DNA from: Bacillota bacterium
GTDB lineage: Bacteria > Bacillota_A > Clostridia > Christensenellales > Aristaeellaceae
DNA length: 64,000 nt
Direction: 5' to 3'
Assembly (NCBI GenBank): GCA_023421735.1
Contig: JAEZSP010000037.1
Span: 34,785 to 98,784, forward strand
Shown: one piece after another, positions 28,291-36,785 of the stretch
Layout: each line of letters opens with the position of its first letter
Numbering within the stretch: position 1 is the stretch's first letter
Notes under the pieces: model-generated
The model's database searches: none
Told to the model about the DNA's origin: nothing
Seen by the model: only the letters and a program-made list of their open reading frames with translations
Program-made: the position numbers and the translations under genes

Positions 28291-28375
28291 GCCCCGTCCA
28301 CCCGCCCCTGGCAGCCTCTCTTGCGAAGTGAATGCGGTTCGCGGGCTAGGAGACCAAGGGGCGGGTGGGCGGGGC
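28291..28375. repeat. 85-base near-perfect long hairpin between convergent genes
   Basis: The arms 28291-28311 (starting GCCCCGTCCACCCG) and 28354-28375 pair over 21 positions with one G-U pair and one bulged A. The loop itself can fold (GCGAA with TTCGC). There is no T-run. It lies between the 3' ends of the lipase gene and the peptide-binding gene, with no coding sequence inside. Confidence 0.75.
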
Positions 28376-28409
28376 AACTTCGTGACTTCGCAAAGGATGC
28401 GCAAAAGCG

Positions 28410-28447
28410 CCGCGATCCGCCCGGGACCAGCGCCGGGCGGATCGCGG
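28410..28447. repeat. Perfect 15-bp inverted repeat
   Basis: CCGCGATCCGCCCGG, an 8-base loop GACCAGCG, then the exact complement. It is the second dyad in the same 236-base convergent gap and has no T-run, so it may be an intergenic repeat or a bidirectional transcript end. Confidence 0.75.
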
Positions 28448-28505
28448 AAAACGGAGCATTGCGCGCGTAAAGCGCGATCGTTTGTCGGGGGCAGTTCCGC
28501 ATCGC

Positions 28506-30044
28506 CTACTTGCTCAAGAATTCCATGCCATTATAGGCGTCGGTCTCGCGGGTGCCGGCGAACCCGGCGAGGGAATGGGTGGAGAGCACCATGCCGGTGC
28601 GGAAGCAAACGCCCATGACGGGAAGATTATCGACGATATAGAGTTCAAGCTCGCTGAAGGCGTTTTTGAGGTCGGCCTCGGTTGCGGCTGTGAGCGTGGC
28701 GGCGAGAAGGTCGTTGACCTGGCTGGAATCGACGCCCGCGTAATTGAGCGCGCCGTCCTTGGCGAGCAGCGGTATGAGATTCGGCACCTCAGAAAGATTG
28801 AAGGCCACGAGCGCAAGCTGGAAGCCTCCGTTCCGAAGCTTTTTTGCAACCTCGGACTTGTCAAGGAGGTTCACAGACGCATCGATGCCGATCGCGCGCA
28901 GGTTCTTGGCGATTTGTTCGGCGGCGTTTCCGCGCACGTTGGAAGCCACGTCGTTATAGGTGACGATTTCGACCGTGATGTACTCGAGCATGCCGTTTTC
29001 GACCTTAGACAGCATGCCGGTGCCCGTCTGATCGGACCAGCCCGCGTCATAGAGATATTGAAGCGCGCGCTCGGGACTGTATTGATAGACGGCGCTTTGG
29101 CTTTCATAGAGCCAGGAGCCGGGCTGAATGGGCACTTCACACTGTTGCGCCATATCGAGATAGACGTTTGAGATGAGCGTATTATAGTCAATCGCGTACA
29201 TGACGGCCTTTCGGATGTTGATGTCCGCCATCGCTCCGGAGAGATTGGGTACCAGCATCTCGTAGGTGTACGTCGCATAGTCGAGGCTGGTGGCATAGGA
29301 GAGTTTTTTTGTGAGCGCCGCAGAGGTTGAGCGCGTCTGGAACATGTCGATTTCCCCGGATTGCAGAGCGGAAAGTTCGTCCGACACGTCCCAATAGTGC
29401 CTGAACACCACGGATGTGACGTTGGGCTGCTGCTTCCACCAGAAGGGGTTCGCCTCAAGCCGTGCGCCCACATCCTCCTGATATCCGATGAACCAAAAAG
29501 GGCCGGAGCCCATGGGGAGATCCGATTGGATCGTGCCGCGCTGGACAATCGGGAACGTGAGTGCGTAGAGCGTCAGCATGCCCGAATATTTGCCCGTGAC
29601 GGTCACTTCGAACGAGTCGGATGCCTCCAGGGAGGAGATAAACGAGAGCCGCCCATAGAAGGGATTTTTTTCGCCCGCCTGCTTGATCGCATTGTAGGAC
29701 TCCACTACGTCCTGCGCGACCAACTCAATGCCGTTGTGGCAGATAATCCCGGAACGGATCTTGATGACCCAGGTCTTCCCGTCCTGGGTCCAATCGTCCG
29801 CGAGCACCGCCTGCGGCTCCATATTCGCATCGAACTCGAAGAGCGACTCGTACACCAGCGAATTGATGCCCAGCATGTCGCGTTCGGTGCACAAAAAGGG
29901 ATTGAGATATGCGCCCGACGCGGCAAGATAGCCGATCGTCACGTCTCCCGATGTGAGATCGATTCCCTCCGCATGCGCCGGGCAGAAGGAAAGGAGCAGT
30001 ACGCTAATGAGTAGAAGTGGCGTAAGCCTTCTGGTAATAATCAT
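28506..30044 (-). CDS. Extracellular solute-binding protein family 5 (peptide/nickel type)
   Basis: A 512-residue exported binding protein. Residues 1-25 are a signal peptide ending CPAHA; the Cys is not in a lipobox context and an AxA site follows, so it is probably released by signal peptidase I. LNPFLCTERDMLGINSLVYESLFEFD and the later DINIRKAVMYAIDYNTLI block are typical of SBP_bac_5. No permease or ATPase genes accompany it. It is last in the polA-coaE-transglycosylase gene string, and its start overlaps the transglycosylase end by 41 bases. It may bind cell-wall peptides released by the neighbouring enzyme (inference). Confidence 0.88.
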   Translation of the reverse strand: MIITRRLTPLLLISVLLLSFCPAHAEGIDLTSGDVTIGYLAASGAYLNPFLCTERDMLGINSLVYESLFEFDANMEPQAVLADDWTQDGKTWVIKIRSGIICHNGIELVAQDVVESYNAIKQAGEKNPFYGRLSFISSLEASDSFEVTVTGKYSGMLTLYALTFPIVQRGTIQSDLPMGSGPFWFIGYQEDVGARLEANPFWWKQQPNVTSVVFRHYWDVSDELSALQSGEIDMFQTRSTSAALTKKLSYATSLDYATYTYEMLVPNLSGAMADINIRKAVMYAIDYNTLISNVYLDMAQQCEVPIQPGSWLYESQSAVYQYSPERALQYLYDAGWSDQTGTGMLSKVENGMLEYITVEIVTYNDVASNVRGNAAEQIAKNLRAIGIDASVNLLDKSEVAKKLRNGGFQLALVAFNLSEVPNLIPLLAKDGALNYAGVDSSQVNDLLAATLTAATEADLKNAFSELELYIVDNLPVMGVCFRTGMVLSTHSLAGFAGTRETDAYNGMEFLSK

Positions 30045-30603
30045 ATAAATTGAGCACCCGTTTCACGTATTTCGCGGTAGAATCGTAGCCAATGCCATAG
30101 AGCGTTTTGCCGTCCAGGCTGTACGCGGGATCCGCGAGCCAGCCATCGACGGTTCCCTGTCCCGCGTGGTAGGCGGCCGTCGCACAGACCATGTCGCCGT
30201 CATAGCGCTTCATGAGAAAGCCGAGGTACCACGTGCCATAGCGGATAGACGTGACCGCATCGAACATCGTCGTCTGGTCGTAGGTTTCGCCCAGCTTGCC
30301 CGCGATCCACGCGCCTGTCTCGGGCATGATCTGCATCAGACCCATCGCCCCCACGGGCGACACCGCTTCCGAATCGTAGCTTGATTCCGCCATGATGATT
30401 GCCGCAACGTAGGGCGCGGGAATCGCGTTTTCGTCTGCTGCAAGTGTAATCTCGTTCGCGTACAGGACGGGATACTTCGCCCATTGCGACCGGTTCAGCA
30501 TTATGTATCCAAACGCGATCAGCGCAATCACGATCAGTGCCATGATGAGCGTCATAACGACGCCCGCCGCACCGGTTTTTCTTCGCCGCTTTCTGGTTGT
30601 CAT
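30004..30603 (-). CDS. Membrane-anchored lytic transglycosylase (SLT domain)
   Basis: A 199-residue protein. A basic N-terminus (TRKRRRK) and one membrane helix (about 13-36) precede a goose-lysozyme-like SLT domain. The catalytic Glu is in AAIIMAESSYDSEAVSPVGAMGLMQIMPETG; a later AAYHAGQGTVDGWL matches the conserved AYN-type motif, with His replacing Asn. It cleaves peptidoglycan glycan strands. The length is short but complete for MltE/YjbJ-like enzymes. It follows coaE after 59 bases and overlaps the next gene by 41 bases in a different frame. Confidence 0.9.
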   Translation of the reverse strand: MTTRKRRRKTGAAGVVMTLIMALIVIALIAFGYIMLNRSQWAKYPVLYANEITLAADENAIPAPYVAAIIMAESSYDSEAVSPVGAMGLMQIMPETGAWIAGKLGETYDQTTMFDAVTSIRYGTWYLGFLMKRYDGDMVCATAAYHAGQGTVDGWLADPAYSLDGKTLYGIGYDSTAKYVKRVLNLYDYYQKAYATSTH

Positions 30604-30662
30604 GTTCTCTCCCGGTCGTTTTTCGCGGGTCGACGCCCTGCCGACCCCCTTCTATCGTACTT

Positions 30663-31280
30663 CTATTTTCCCGACTTGATGAGCTGATGATAGAGTCCGG
30701 TCAGTTCGCCCGCGAGCTTTTCGACGCTACCGTCGTTTTTGACGACCTTCGTCGCATGCGCGGCCCTGTCCTCGTCTGACATCTGATTCTTGACGCGCGC
30801 CTCGATTTCCGCTTCGCTCAACCCGTCGCGCGCCATAATCCGGCGTACCCGTTCCGCCGGATCAGCCTCGACGACCCAAGTTACGTCGCAGAGGGCATCC
30901 ATTCCCGTCTCAAAGAGCAACGGCACATCCAAGACGACTGCTTTTGCGCCGTCGTCGCGCGCACGATCGATCATTTCGAGCGTCCTGCGCTGCACGCGCG
31001 GATGCAAAATTGCCTCGAGCGCGCGCCGCCGTTCCGGACTTTCAAAGACCGATGCACCGAGCGCCCGGCGATCAAGAGAGCCGTCGGCATTGAAGACCGA
31101 GTCCCCGAATACGTCCCGAATCTCCGCAAGCGCCTCGCCTTCGGGTGCCGTGAGCGCGCGTGAGATCGCGTCGGCGTCGATATGCACCGCGCCGAGGGAT
31201 TCGAGCACGCGCCCGGCCTCGGTTTTTCCGGAGCCGATGCCGCCCGTCAACCCAATGATGATGGTGTCATTTGCAGGCAA
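30663..31280 (-). CDS. coaE: Dephospho-CoA kinase
   Basis: A 205-residue kinase for the last step of coenzyme A synthesis. P-loop GLTGGIGSGKTEAGR, then HIDADAISR and VLDVPLLFETGMD (lid and CoA-binding regions). I chose a TTG at 31280 because GGAGGG lies 6 bases upstream; an in-frame ATG at 31304 has no properly spaced site. Either start overlaps the end of polA, by 14 or 38 bases, implying coupling. polA-coaE adjacency is common in Firmicutes. Confidence 0.93.
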   Translation of the reverse strand: MPANDTIIIGLTGGIGSGKTEAGRVLESLGAVHIDADAISRALTAPEGEALAEIRDVFGDSVFNADGSLDRRALGASVFESPERRRALEAILHPRVQRRTLEMIDRARDDGAKAVVLDVPLLFETGMDALCDVTWVVEADPAERVRRIMARDGLSEAEIEARVKNQMSDEDRAAHATKVVKNDGSVEKLAGELTGLYHQLIKSGK

Positions 31281-33816
31281 GCCAATCCCTCCCAATCGAA
31301 ACATCCGCCTTCAAGGGCGCTTTCAGATCGACCACTGATTCCATCGACTGGCGCAGTATTTTTTCAGCCTGCGCGGCCTCGCCCTCCGGCGCCTCTACGA
31401 TCAACTCGTCGTGCACCTGCAGGATCAGCCGTGCCGTGAGCCCCGCGTCCCTCAGCGAATCGCGCACGCGGATCATGGCGCGTTTGATAATGTCGGCTGC
31501 GGTGCCCTGTATGGGACTGTTGAGCGCGCAGCGCTCGCCAAAGGAGCGCACGTTGTAATTGTCCGAATGGATCTCCGGAATGTAGCGTCGCCGATTCATG
31601 AGGGTGGAAACGTAGCCATGTTCCTTTGCGAAGGCGACGATGTCCACCATGTATTTTTTGACGCCCGGATACCGGTCAAAATAGCGGTCGATGTACGCGC
31701 GCGCCTCTGCGCGGGAGACGTGGATGTTGCGCGCGAGCGCGAAATCCGAAATGCCGTACACAATTCCGAAATTGACGGCCTTGGCGGCAGAGCGCATGGC
31801 GGAGGTTACATCGTCCAGTGCGACGCCGTTGACTTCTGCGGCGGTGCGGCGATGGATGTCCTCGTTTTTTACAAACGAGTCGATCATCGTGCGGTCGCCC
31901 GATATGTGTGCGAGCACGCGCAGTTCAATCTGCGAATAGTCCGCGTCCACCAGCACCCACCCGGGTCGCGCAACGAACGCCGCGCGGATGCCGCGTCCGA
32001 GTTCCGTGCGCACCGGAATGTTTTGCAAATTCGGCTCGACCGAGGAGATGCGCCCCGTGGCGGTCGAGGTCTGGTCAAACGAGGTGTGCACGCGCCCGTT
32101 TTCGTCCCGCAGGGAAAGAAGCTGCTCGATATAAGTGCTCTCCAGCTTCTTGTATTTGCGATACTCGAGTATTTTTTCACAGATGGGGTAATCCTCTGCG
32201 AGCGATTCCAAAACCTTCGCGTCGGTGGAATAGCCCAGCGACGTCTTTTTCGGCGCGGGCAGCCCCAGCTTACCAAATAAAAGTTCCGAAAGCTGCTTGG
32301 GCGAATTGATGTTGACCGGTTCCCCCGCAAGCAGATGAATCTCCTCGGTGAGCGACTCGATCATCGCGCGGAACGAGGTGCTCAGATCGCGCAGAACTCC
32401 TCCGTCGACGAGGAAACCTTCCTGTTCCATTTCGCGCAGAACGTGCGAAAGCGGGAGCTCGATGTCGCGGTATACGCCTGTCATCCCGTCATCCGCGAGC
32501 TTTGCCGCGTACCCGTCCGCCAGCGGTTTGAGAATCGACGCCGGGTGCGCCTTCCACATGGCATCCATGCCTGCGTCCAGGGCAAGTGACTCCGTGGTAA
32601 ACGCCTTTCGCTGCGCGGAAACACAGTAGGCCATGAGCGCCACGTCGTCCGCGCCGGGAAGCGTCAGACCGCAGGTATATTTGGGCATTTTTGCCTGAAT
32701 CAGCGGATCGGCGGCAAGAAGGGCGTCTTCCTTTGAGACCCCTGGGGTCAGAAGATCGCCGCCGCCCAGCGCGAGCGCCAAATTGTGACTGTCCGTCGCG
32801 AGTGTGAACGCACTGCCCGCGTCAAACGCCGCCCACTTGTCGGATTTGACCAATGCCTGGCAACGCCCTGCAAAAGCGGAAAGATCCTCGAAAACTTCGA
32901 CGTCCTGCGATTCGATTTGTTCCGCTTCGGGCGCGCCCTCCGCCGGACGATTTTTCGCGAGCCTTGAGAGCCGCTGGGAAACGGTGTTCATGCCCAACTC
33001 GCGCAGGCGCGGCAATGCATCGCCGATGTCGCCGATCACAAGATCATCGGGGCGTTCGCCCAGGGGCACCGCGCAGTCGATTTCGGCGAGCTTGCGGCTT
33101 AAAACGGCCTTGTCCGCCTGCTCCATGAGCCGCTCGCGCAGCTTACCCTTCTGCTCCCCGTCCGCCTTCGCAAGCGCCTCTGTGAGCGTGCCGTATTGCG
33201 CGATGAGCTTCAATGCCGTTTTTTCGCCGATGCCGGCAATGCCGGGAATATTGTCGGACGAATCGCCCATGAGCGCCTTCACGTCAATGAGCTGCGCGGG
33301 CGTTACGCCGTACGTTTCCTGAATATAATCCGGATCAACCAATATGGTATCCGATATGCCCCGTTTGGTGTAGAGGATTTTGGTATGCGGGCCGGCGAGC
33401 TGGAACGAATCCCGATCGCCCGTCACGATCAGCGCGTCATCGCCCGCATCCGCACATAATTTTGACATGGTGCCGAGAATATCGTCCGCTTCATAGCCGG
33501 GCGTCTCGAGCGATTTGATGTGCATGCGTGAGATCAGTTCGCGGATCACAGGATCCTGTGCGCGCAGATCGTCCGGCATGGGCGAGCGCGTGCCCTTGTA
33601 GGCCTCGAACATTTCGTGCCGGAACGTCTTTGCCTTCGCATCGAACGCGACCGCCATGCGGTCGGGCTTTTCATCCTCGATGAGTTTCAGGAGCATCGAG
33701 ATAAAGCCGTGCACCGCCGTGGTGGGCGTGCCGTCGGGCGCCGTCATGGGTGCGGACGCGAGCGCGTGATACGCGCGGTACATGAGGCTATATCCGTCCA
33801 GCAGCACAACCTTCAT
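31267..33816 (-). CDS. polA: DNA polymerase I
   Basis: An 849-residue polymerase. The N-terminal 5' nuclease domain (LLDGYSLMYRAYHALAS; GDRDSFQL; GIAGIGEKTA) is intact. The middle 3'-5' exonuclease domain lacks the usual DxE catalytic motif (it reads AAFDAGSAF), so proofreading is probably absent, as in many Firmicutes. The family A polymerase domain is complete: VDADYSQIELRVLAH (motif A), RSAAKAVNFGIVYG (motif B), LQVHDELIVE (motif C). It acts in Okazaki-fragment processing and repair. GGAGG precedes the ATG, with a promoter upstream. Confidence 0.97.
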   Translation of the reverse strand: MKVVLLDGYSLMYRAYHALASAPMTAPDGTPTTAVHGFISMLLKLIEDEKPDRMAVAFDAKAKTFRHEMFEAYKGTRSPMPDDLRAQDPVIRELISRMHIKSLETPGYEADDILGTMSKLCADAGDDALIVTGDRDSFQLAGPHTKILYTKRGISDTILVDPDYIQETYGVTPAQLIDVKALMGDSSDNIPGIAGIGEKTALKLIAQYGTLTEALAKADGEQKGKLRERLMEQADKAVLSRKLAEIDCAVPLGERPDDLVIGDIGDALPRLRELGMNTVSQRLSRLAKNRPAEGAPEAEQIESQDVEVFEDLSAFAGRCQALVKSDKWAAFDAGSAFTLATDSHNLALALGGGDLLTPGVSKEDALLAADPLIQAKMPKYTCGLTLPGADDVALMAYCVSAQRKAFTTESLALDAGMDAMWKAHPASILKPLADGYAAKLADDGMTGVYRDIELPLSHVLREMEQEGFLVDGGVLRDLSTSFRAMIESLTEEIHLLAGEPVNINSPKQLSELLFGKLGLPAPKKTSLGYSTDAKVLESLAEDYPICEKILEYRKYKKLESTYIEQLLSLRDENGRVHTSFDQTSTATGRISSVEPNLQNIPVRTELGRGIRAAFVARPGWVLVDADYSQIELRVLAHISGDRTMIDSFVKNEDIHRRTAAEVNGVALDDVTSAMRSAAKAVNFGIVYGISDFALARNIHVSRAEARAYIDRYFDRYPGVKKYMVDIVAFAKEHGYVSTLMNRRRYIPEIHSDNYNVRSFGERCALNSPIQGTAADIIKRAMIRVRDSLRDAGLTARLILQVHDELIVEAPEGEAAQAEKILRQSMESVVDLKAPLKADVSIGRDWLACK

Positions 33817-33845
33817 CGAAGCACCTCCTCACAAAATCCCAGCTT

Positions 33846-33874
33846 ATTATACCGCATGAGGCGCGTATATGCAA
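33846..33874 (-). promoter_or_regulatory. Sigma-A promoter of polA
   Basis: On the minus strand, TTGCAT (33869-33874) and TATAAT (33846-33851) with a 17-base spacer. The divergent gene's -35 box lies only 10 bases away. Confidence 0.75.
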
Positions 33875-33883
33875 AGGCTTTCA

Positions 33884-33913
33884 TTGGACACTTTATGTTA
33901 GATGTGGTATGAT
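33884..33913 (+). promoter_or_regulatory. Sigma-A promoter of the small membrane protein gene
   Basis: TTGGAC (33884) and TATGAT (33908) with an 18-base spacer, back-to-back with the polA promoter. Confidence 0.7.
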
Positions 33914-33947
33914 GGGCGCGACAAGACGCCGAAAGGATGTGGGAAAA

Positions 33948-34307
33948 ATGCGCAAGACGAATACCGTGCTCGCAGTTATTCTTGCGCTTCTGGTGGGCGC
34001 GGGGGTTTATTACCTGTTCGGAACGCACATGCGTGTGGATGCCGGGCTCACGCGCGACGGTGACAGTGTCGTGTGCGACTTGACGCTGGCAAACGGAAGC
34101 CTGTTTCCGTATGAGTATCTCGAGTTTATCGCAAAGCCCGATCAATCGGCGATCATCGGAACCGAGGGCGCGGGCGAAAACATTGCGGTTTTGTCCGACA
34201 AGGCCGCACAGGTCACGCTCAATCTGCCGGAGGGCACATCGTGTACCCTCGAAATCGGCTATTACGTACTCGGCATGCGCAGAACTGTCGAATTTACGGT
34301 CCCATAG
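33948..34307 (+). CDS. Small membrane-anchored protein of unknown function
   Basis: A 119-residue protein that I do not recognise. One N-terminal membrane helix (TVLAVILALLVGAGVYYLFG) is followed by an extracytoplasmic beta-rich part of about 90 residues with no Cys pair beyond two single Cys. The pattern VVCDLTLANGSLFPYEYLEF suggests an Ig-like or FxLYD-like sandwich. The start at 33948 has AAGGATGTGG upstream; an ATG at 33909 lies inside the -10 box. It converges on the helicase gene and overlaps its end by 14 bases. Confidence 0.65.
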   Translation: MRKTNTVLAVILALLVGAGVYYLFGTHMRVDAGLTRDGDSVVCDLTLANGSLFPYEYLEFIAKPDQSAIIGTEGAGENIAVLSDKAAQVTLNLPEGTSCTLEIGYYVLGMRRTVEFTVP

Positions 34308-36603
34308 ATTTCCAGAAACGACCGACGGCACCTTTGACGCCCTCGGCTCCCTCGACGCGATGAACGCGCCAGTTGGGGGGCATGAGGGCGATGTATTTTT
34401 CCTGGCCGAATCGCTCGTCGATTAAGAGCACGATGCCGCGGTCGCTATCGGTACGGATCACGCGCCCCGCGGCCTGCAAAACGCGCCGAAAGCCCGGGTA
34501 TGTGTACGCAAAGTCGTATCCGCCTTCTTCGCCGTCGTCCATGATCTCGCGGATCACCTCGCGCTCGAGACAGATTTGCGGAATCGCCACTGAAACGATC
34601 GCCGCGCCCACCAGCCGTTCGCCCGGCAGATCCACGCCCTCCGCAAACACGCCGCCCAGCGCGATAAAGGCGATCATGCTTTTCTCGGGTGCAGGAGTAA
34701 ATGCCGCGATAAACTGTGCGCGCGCATCTTCCGACATTTTGCCCGCCTGGCGCACGATATACACGTCGGGATACATCTCCCGGAAGCGCTCGTAGGCCAT
34801 GCCGAGATAAGCGTGCGAGGGAAAGCAGGCGATGTAGTTGCCCACCTTCGCAGCCGCCATTTCATGGATCGCGCGCACCACTTCCGAAAGCGTCTGTTCC
34901 CGCGCACGGAAGCGGGTTGGAATCTCCATAAGCAGCGTCAACTGATTTTCAGGCGGAAACGGCGAAGGCAGGGAGAGGAGCGCGTCTCCGTTGTTTTCAT
35001 CAACGGACAATTCCCGCGCGTAAAAATCCGCAGGCGTAAGCGTCGCGGAAAAGAGCACTGCGCCGCCTACACGCGAAAGGCATTTGTCGATGTGCTTCGA
35101 CGGGTTGACGCACATGATCTTTGCGTCGAGGTATTTGCCGTCCTGCGCCTTCAGGGCGCGGCTCTCCTTTTCGTCAAATTCGCCGTGACGGCGACAATAC
35201 CACATGGCGTCAAGCATCAGCCGCACCAGTTGCTTCCCGTGCGGATGTCCACGTGGCACGGATTCATAGAGCGCCTGATACAAATCGTCGGCAGCGGCGG
35301 CAAGCTTGTCGTCCGGACGCGTGGCCGCCTCCTGTTCCATATCTTCCGTCCATTTGAACGCGCGCGCCGCCTTGGTAAGAGCGGGATAGAAGGCGTCCTT
35401 TTTCCCGATGTCGCGCCGCAGCCGTGCAATATCACGGCCACAGAGCGGTGCGGAGAGCATGTCCCGCGCGCGCTCCGGCAGATTGTGTGCCTCGTCAATG
35501 AGCAGCGCACAATCGTTTTTCTTGAGGAAAAATCGCTGGAGACGGTTTCTGGGGTCGAAGGCATAGTTGTAATCGCAGATGATGACGTCCGCCGATTCCG
35601 TGAGCCCGAGCGAAAGCTCGAACGGGCAAAGGATGAAGTCTTCCGCGAGCGCGCGGATGGCTTGCTGGTCGAGCTTCTGCATGTCGAGCGCCTTGACAAG
35701 CGCCGCGCGGTGACGGTCGAAATAGCCCTGCGCATAAGGACAACTTGCGCAATCGAGATCGCCGGGCACGCACGCCTTTTCTTTTGCGGTAATGGTGACC
35801 GATCGGGCGAACAGCCCGCGCCCGCGCATCAGGTCGATGGCGTCTTCGGCGGCGCGCCTGCCGGTCGTGCGCGCCGTGAGATAAAAAATCGCGGTCGCGC
35901 GTCCCTCGCCCGATGCCTTGAGCGCGCCGAACAGCGCGGCTGCGGTCTTGCCGATGCCGGTGGGCGCTTCGATCATCACTCTTTTTTTGTCACGCACGGC
36001 GATGTAGGCGTTGCGCGCCATCTCGCGCTGCCCGGCGCGATAGGTGTCGAAGGGGAATTTCAGGGCGCGCACGGACGGCTGGAACCTGCCGCGCCAGATT
36101 TCGAGCGCCGCAAGCCAATTCGCATATTTTTCCACATAGCCGAAGAAGAGACTTTCCAGCTCTTCGGTCGAATAAAAGCGCGAGAAGCGCGCCTTCGTAC
36201 CCGAAAGATTGTAGTAAACGATCGCAACTTCCGCAAAGGCGAAATTTTCCCGCTGGCAGAGGATCGCCGCATAAATTTGCGCCTGTGCCCAATGGGCGGG
36301 ATAGGCTTCCTCGCCGATGGCGGCTGGGTCGCGTCCCGTGGTCTTGATTTCCTCGACGGTGAGCGTGTTTTCGTATCTGCGCACCGCGTCCGCGCGTCCC
36401 TGCACCCGAATGCGAATGCTGGTGATCTCCACCTCGCGCGAAAGCGACTCCTCGGTTCGCCACGAGGCGTCGAGTTGGCGCTGAAGCAGGATATGCCCTT
36501 CCATGCCTTCGCGCATGCGCTCCGCGGAGGCGGCCTCCATCATGAGGTCGCCGCCTTCGAGTGCGAATTCCGCGATCGCGCGGACGGAAACGGGATATGT
36601 CAA
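34294..36603 (-). CDS. DinG/XPD-type ATP-dependent DNA helicase with N-terminal nuclease-like domain
   Basis: A 769-residue SF2 helicase. Residues 1-170 resemble a PD-(D/E)XK nuclease of the Cas4/AddB group (QGRADAVRRYEN followed by LTVEEIKTTGRDP). The helicase core has Walker A MIEAPTGIGKTAAAL, a four-Cys FeS region beginning CVPGDLDCASC, DEAH box LLIDEAHNLPERA, and motif VI near LQAAGRVIRTDSDRG. FeS XPD-like helicases unwind 5'-3' and act in repair. The start is TTG, supported by AAAGGAG 8 bases upstream; no ATG fits. It is followed by no close neighbour on its strand. Confidence 0.9.
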   Translation of the reverse strand: MTYPVSVRAIAEFALEGGDLMMEAASAERMREGMEGHILLQRQLDASWRTEESLSREVEITSIRIRVQGRADAVRRYENTLTVEEIKTTGRDPAAIGEEAYPAHWAQAQIYAAILCQRENFAFAEVAIVYYNLSGTKARFSRFYSTEELESLFFGYVEKYANWLAALEIWRGRFQPSVRALKFPFDTYRAGQREMARNAYIAVRDKKRVMIEAPTGIGKTAAALFGALKASGEGRATAIFYLTARTTGRRAAEDAIDLMRGRGLFARSVTITAKEKACVPGDLDCASCPYAQGYFDRHRAALVKALDMQKLDQQAIRALAEDFILCPFELSLGLTESADVIICDYNYAFDPRNRLQRFFLKKNDCALLIDEAHNLPERARDMLSAPLCGRDIARLRRDIGKKDAFYPALTKAARAFKWTEDMEQEAATRPDDKLAAAADDLYQALYESVPRGHPHGKQLVRLMLDAMWYCRRHGEFDEKESRALKAQDGKYLDAKIMCVNPSKHIDKCLSRVGGAVLFSATLTPADFYARELSVDENNGDALLSLPSPFPPENQLTLLMEIPTRFRAREQTLSEVVRAIHEMAAAKVGNYIACFPSHAYLGMAYERFREMYPDVYIVRQAGKMSEDARAQFIAAFTPAPEKSMIAFIALGGVFAEGVDLPGERLVGAAIVSVAIPQICLEREVIREIMDDGEEGGYDFAYTYPGFRRVLQAAGRVIRTDSDRGIVLLIDERFGQEKYIALMPPNWRVHRVEGAEGVKGAVGRFWKSMGP

Positions 36604-36737
36604 TGATCGTACTCCTTTATTGGTTCGTTTCTTGGGTTCCCGGCCGGACGGCGAGCGGACTCAAAGATACCTACAAACAGCAAGGGAATGATCACTTTGA
36701 CGCGGGGGCGGGGGAGCAGTGCGGAGCCGGCCGGCCC

Positions 36738-36766
36738 TTGACTTTGTACCACTCAAATGGTACATT
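36738..36766 (+). promoter_or_regulatory. Promoter with embedded palindromic operator (MBL-VOC-manA operon)
   Basis: TTGACT (36738) and TACATT (36761) are 17 bases apart. Between them sits a perfect inverted repeat TGTACCA-CTCAAA-TGGTACA (36745-36764) that covers the spacer and enters the -10 box. That position suits a repressor. No regulator gene is next to it. Confidence 0.7.
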
Positions 36767-36785
36767 ATTCTCGGAGGTGAACCGC

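Noticed and set aside
34813..36606. 597-codon open frame on the plus strand
   Set aside because: Antisense to the helicase gene, whose Walker A, DEAH and FeS motifs are clear.
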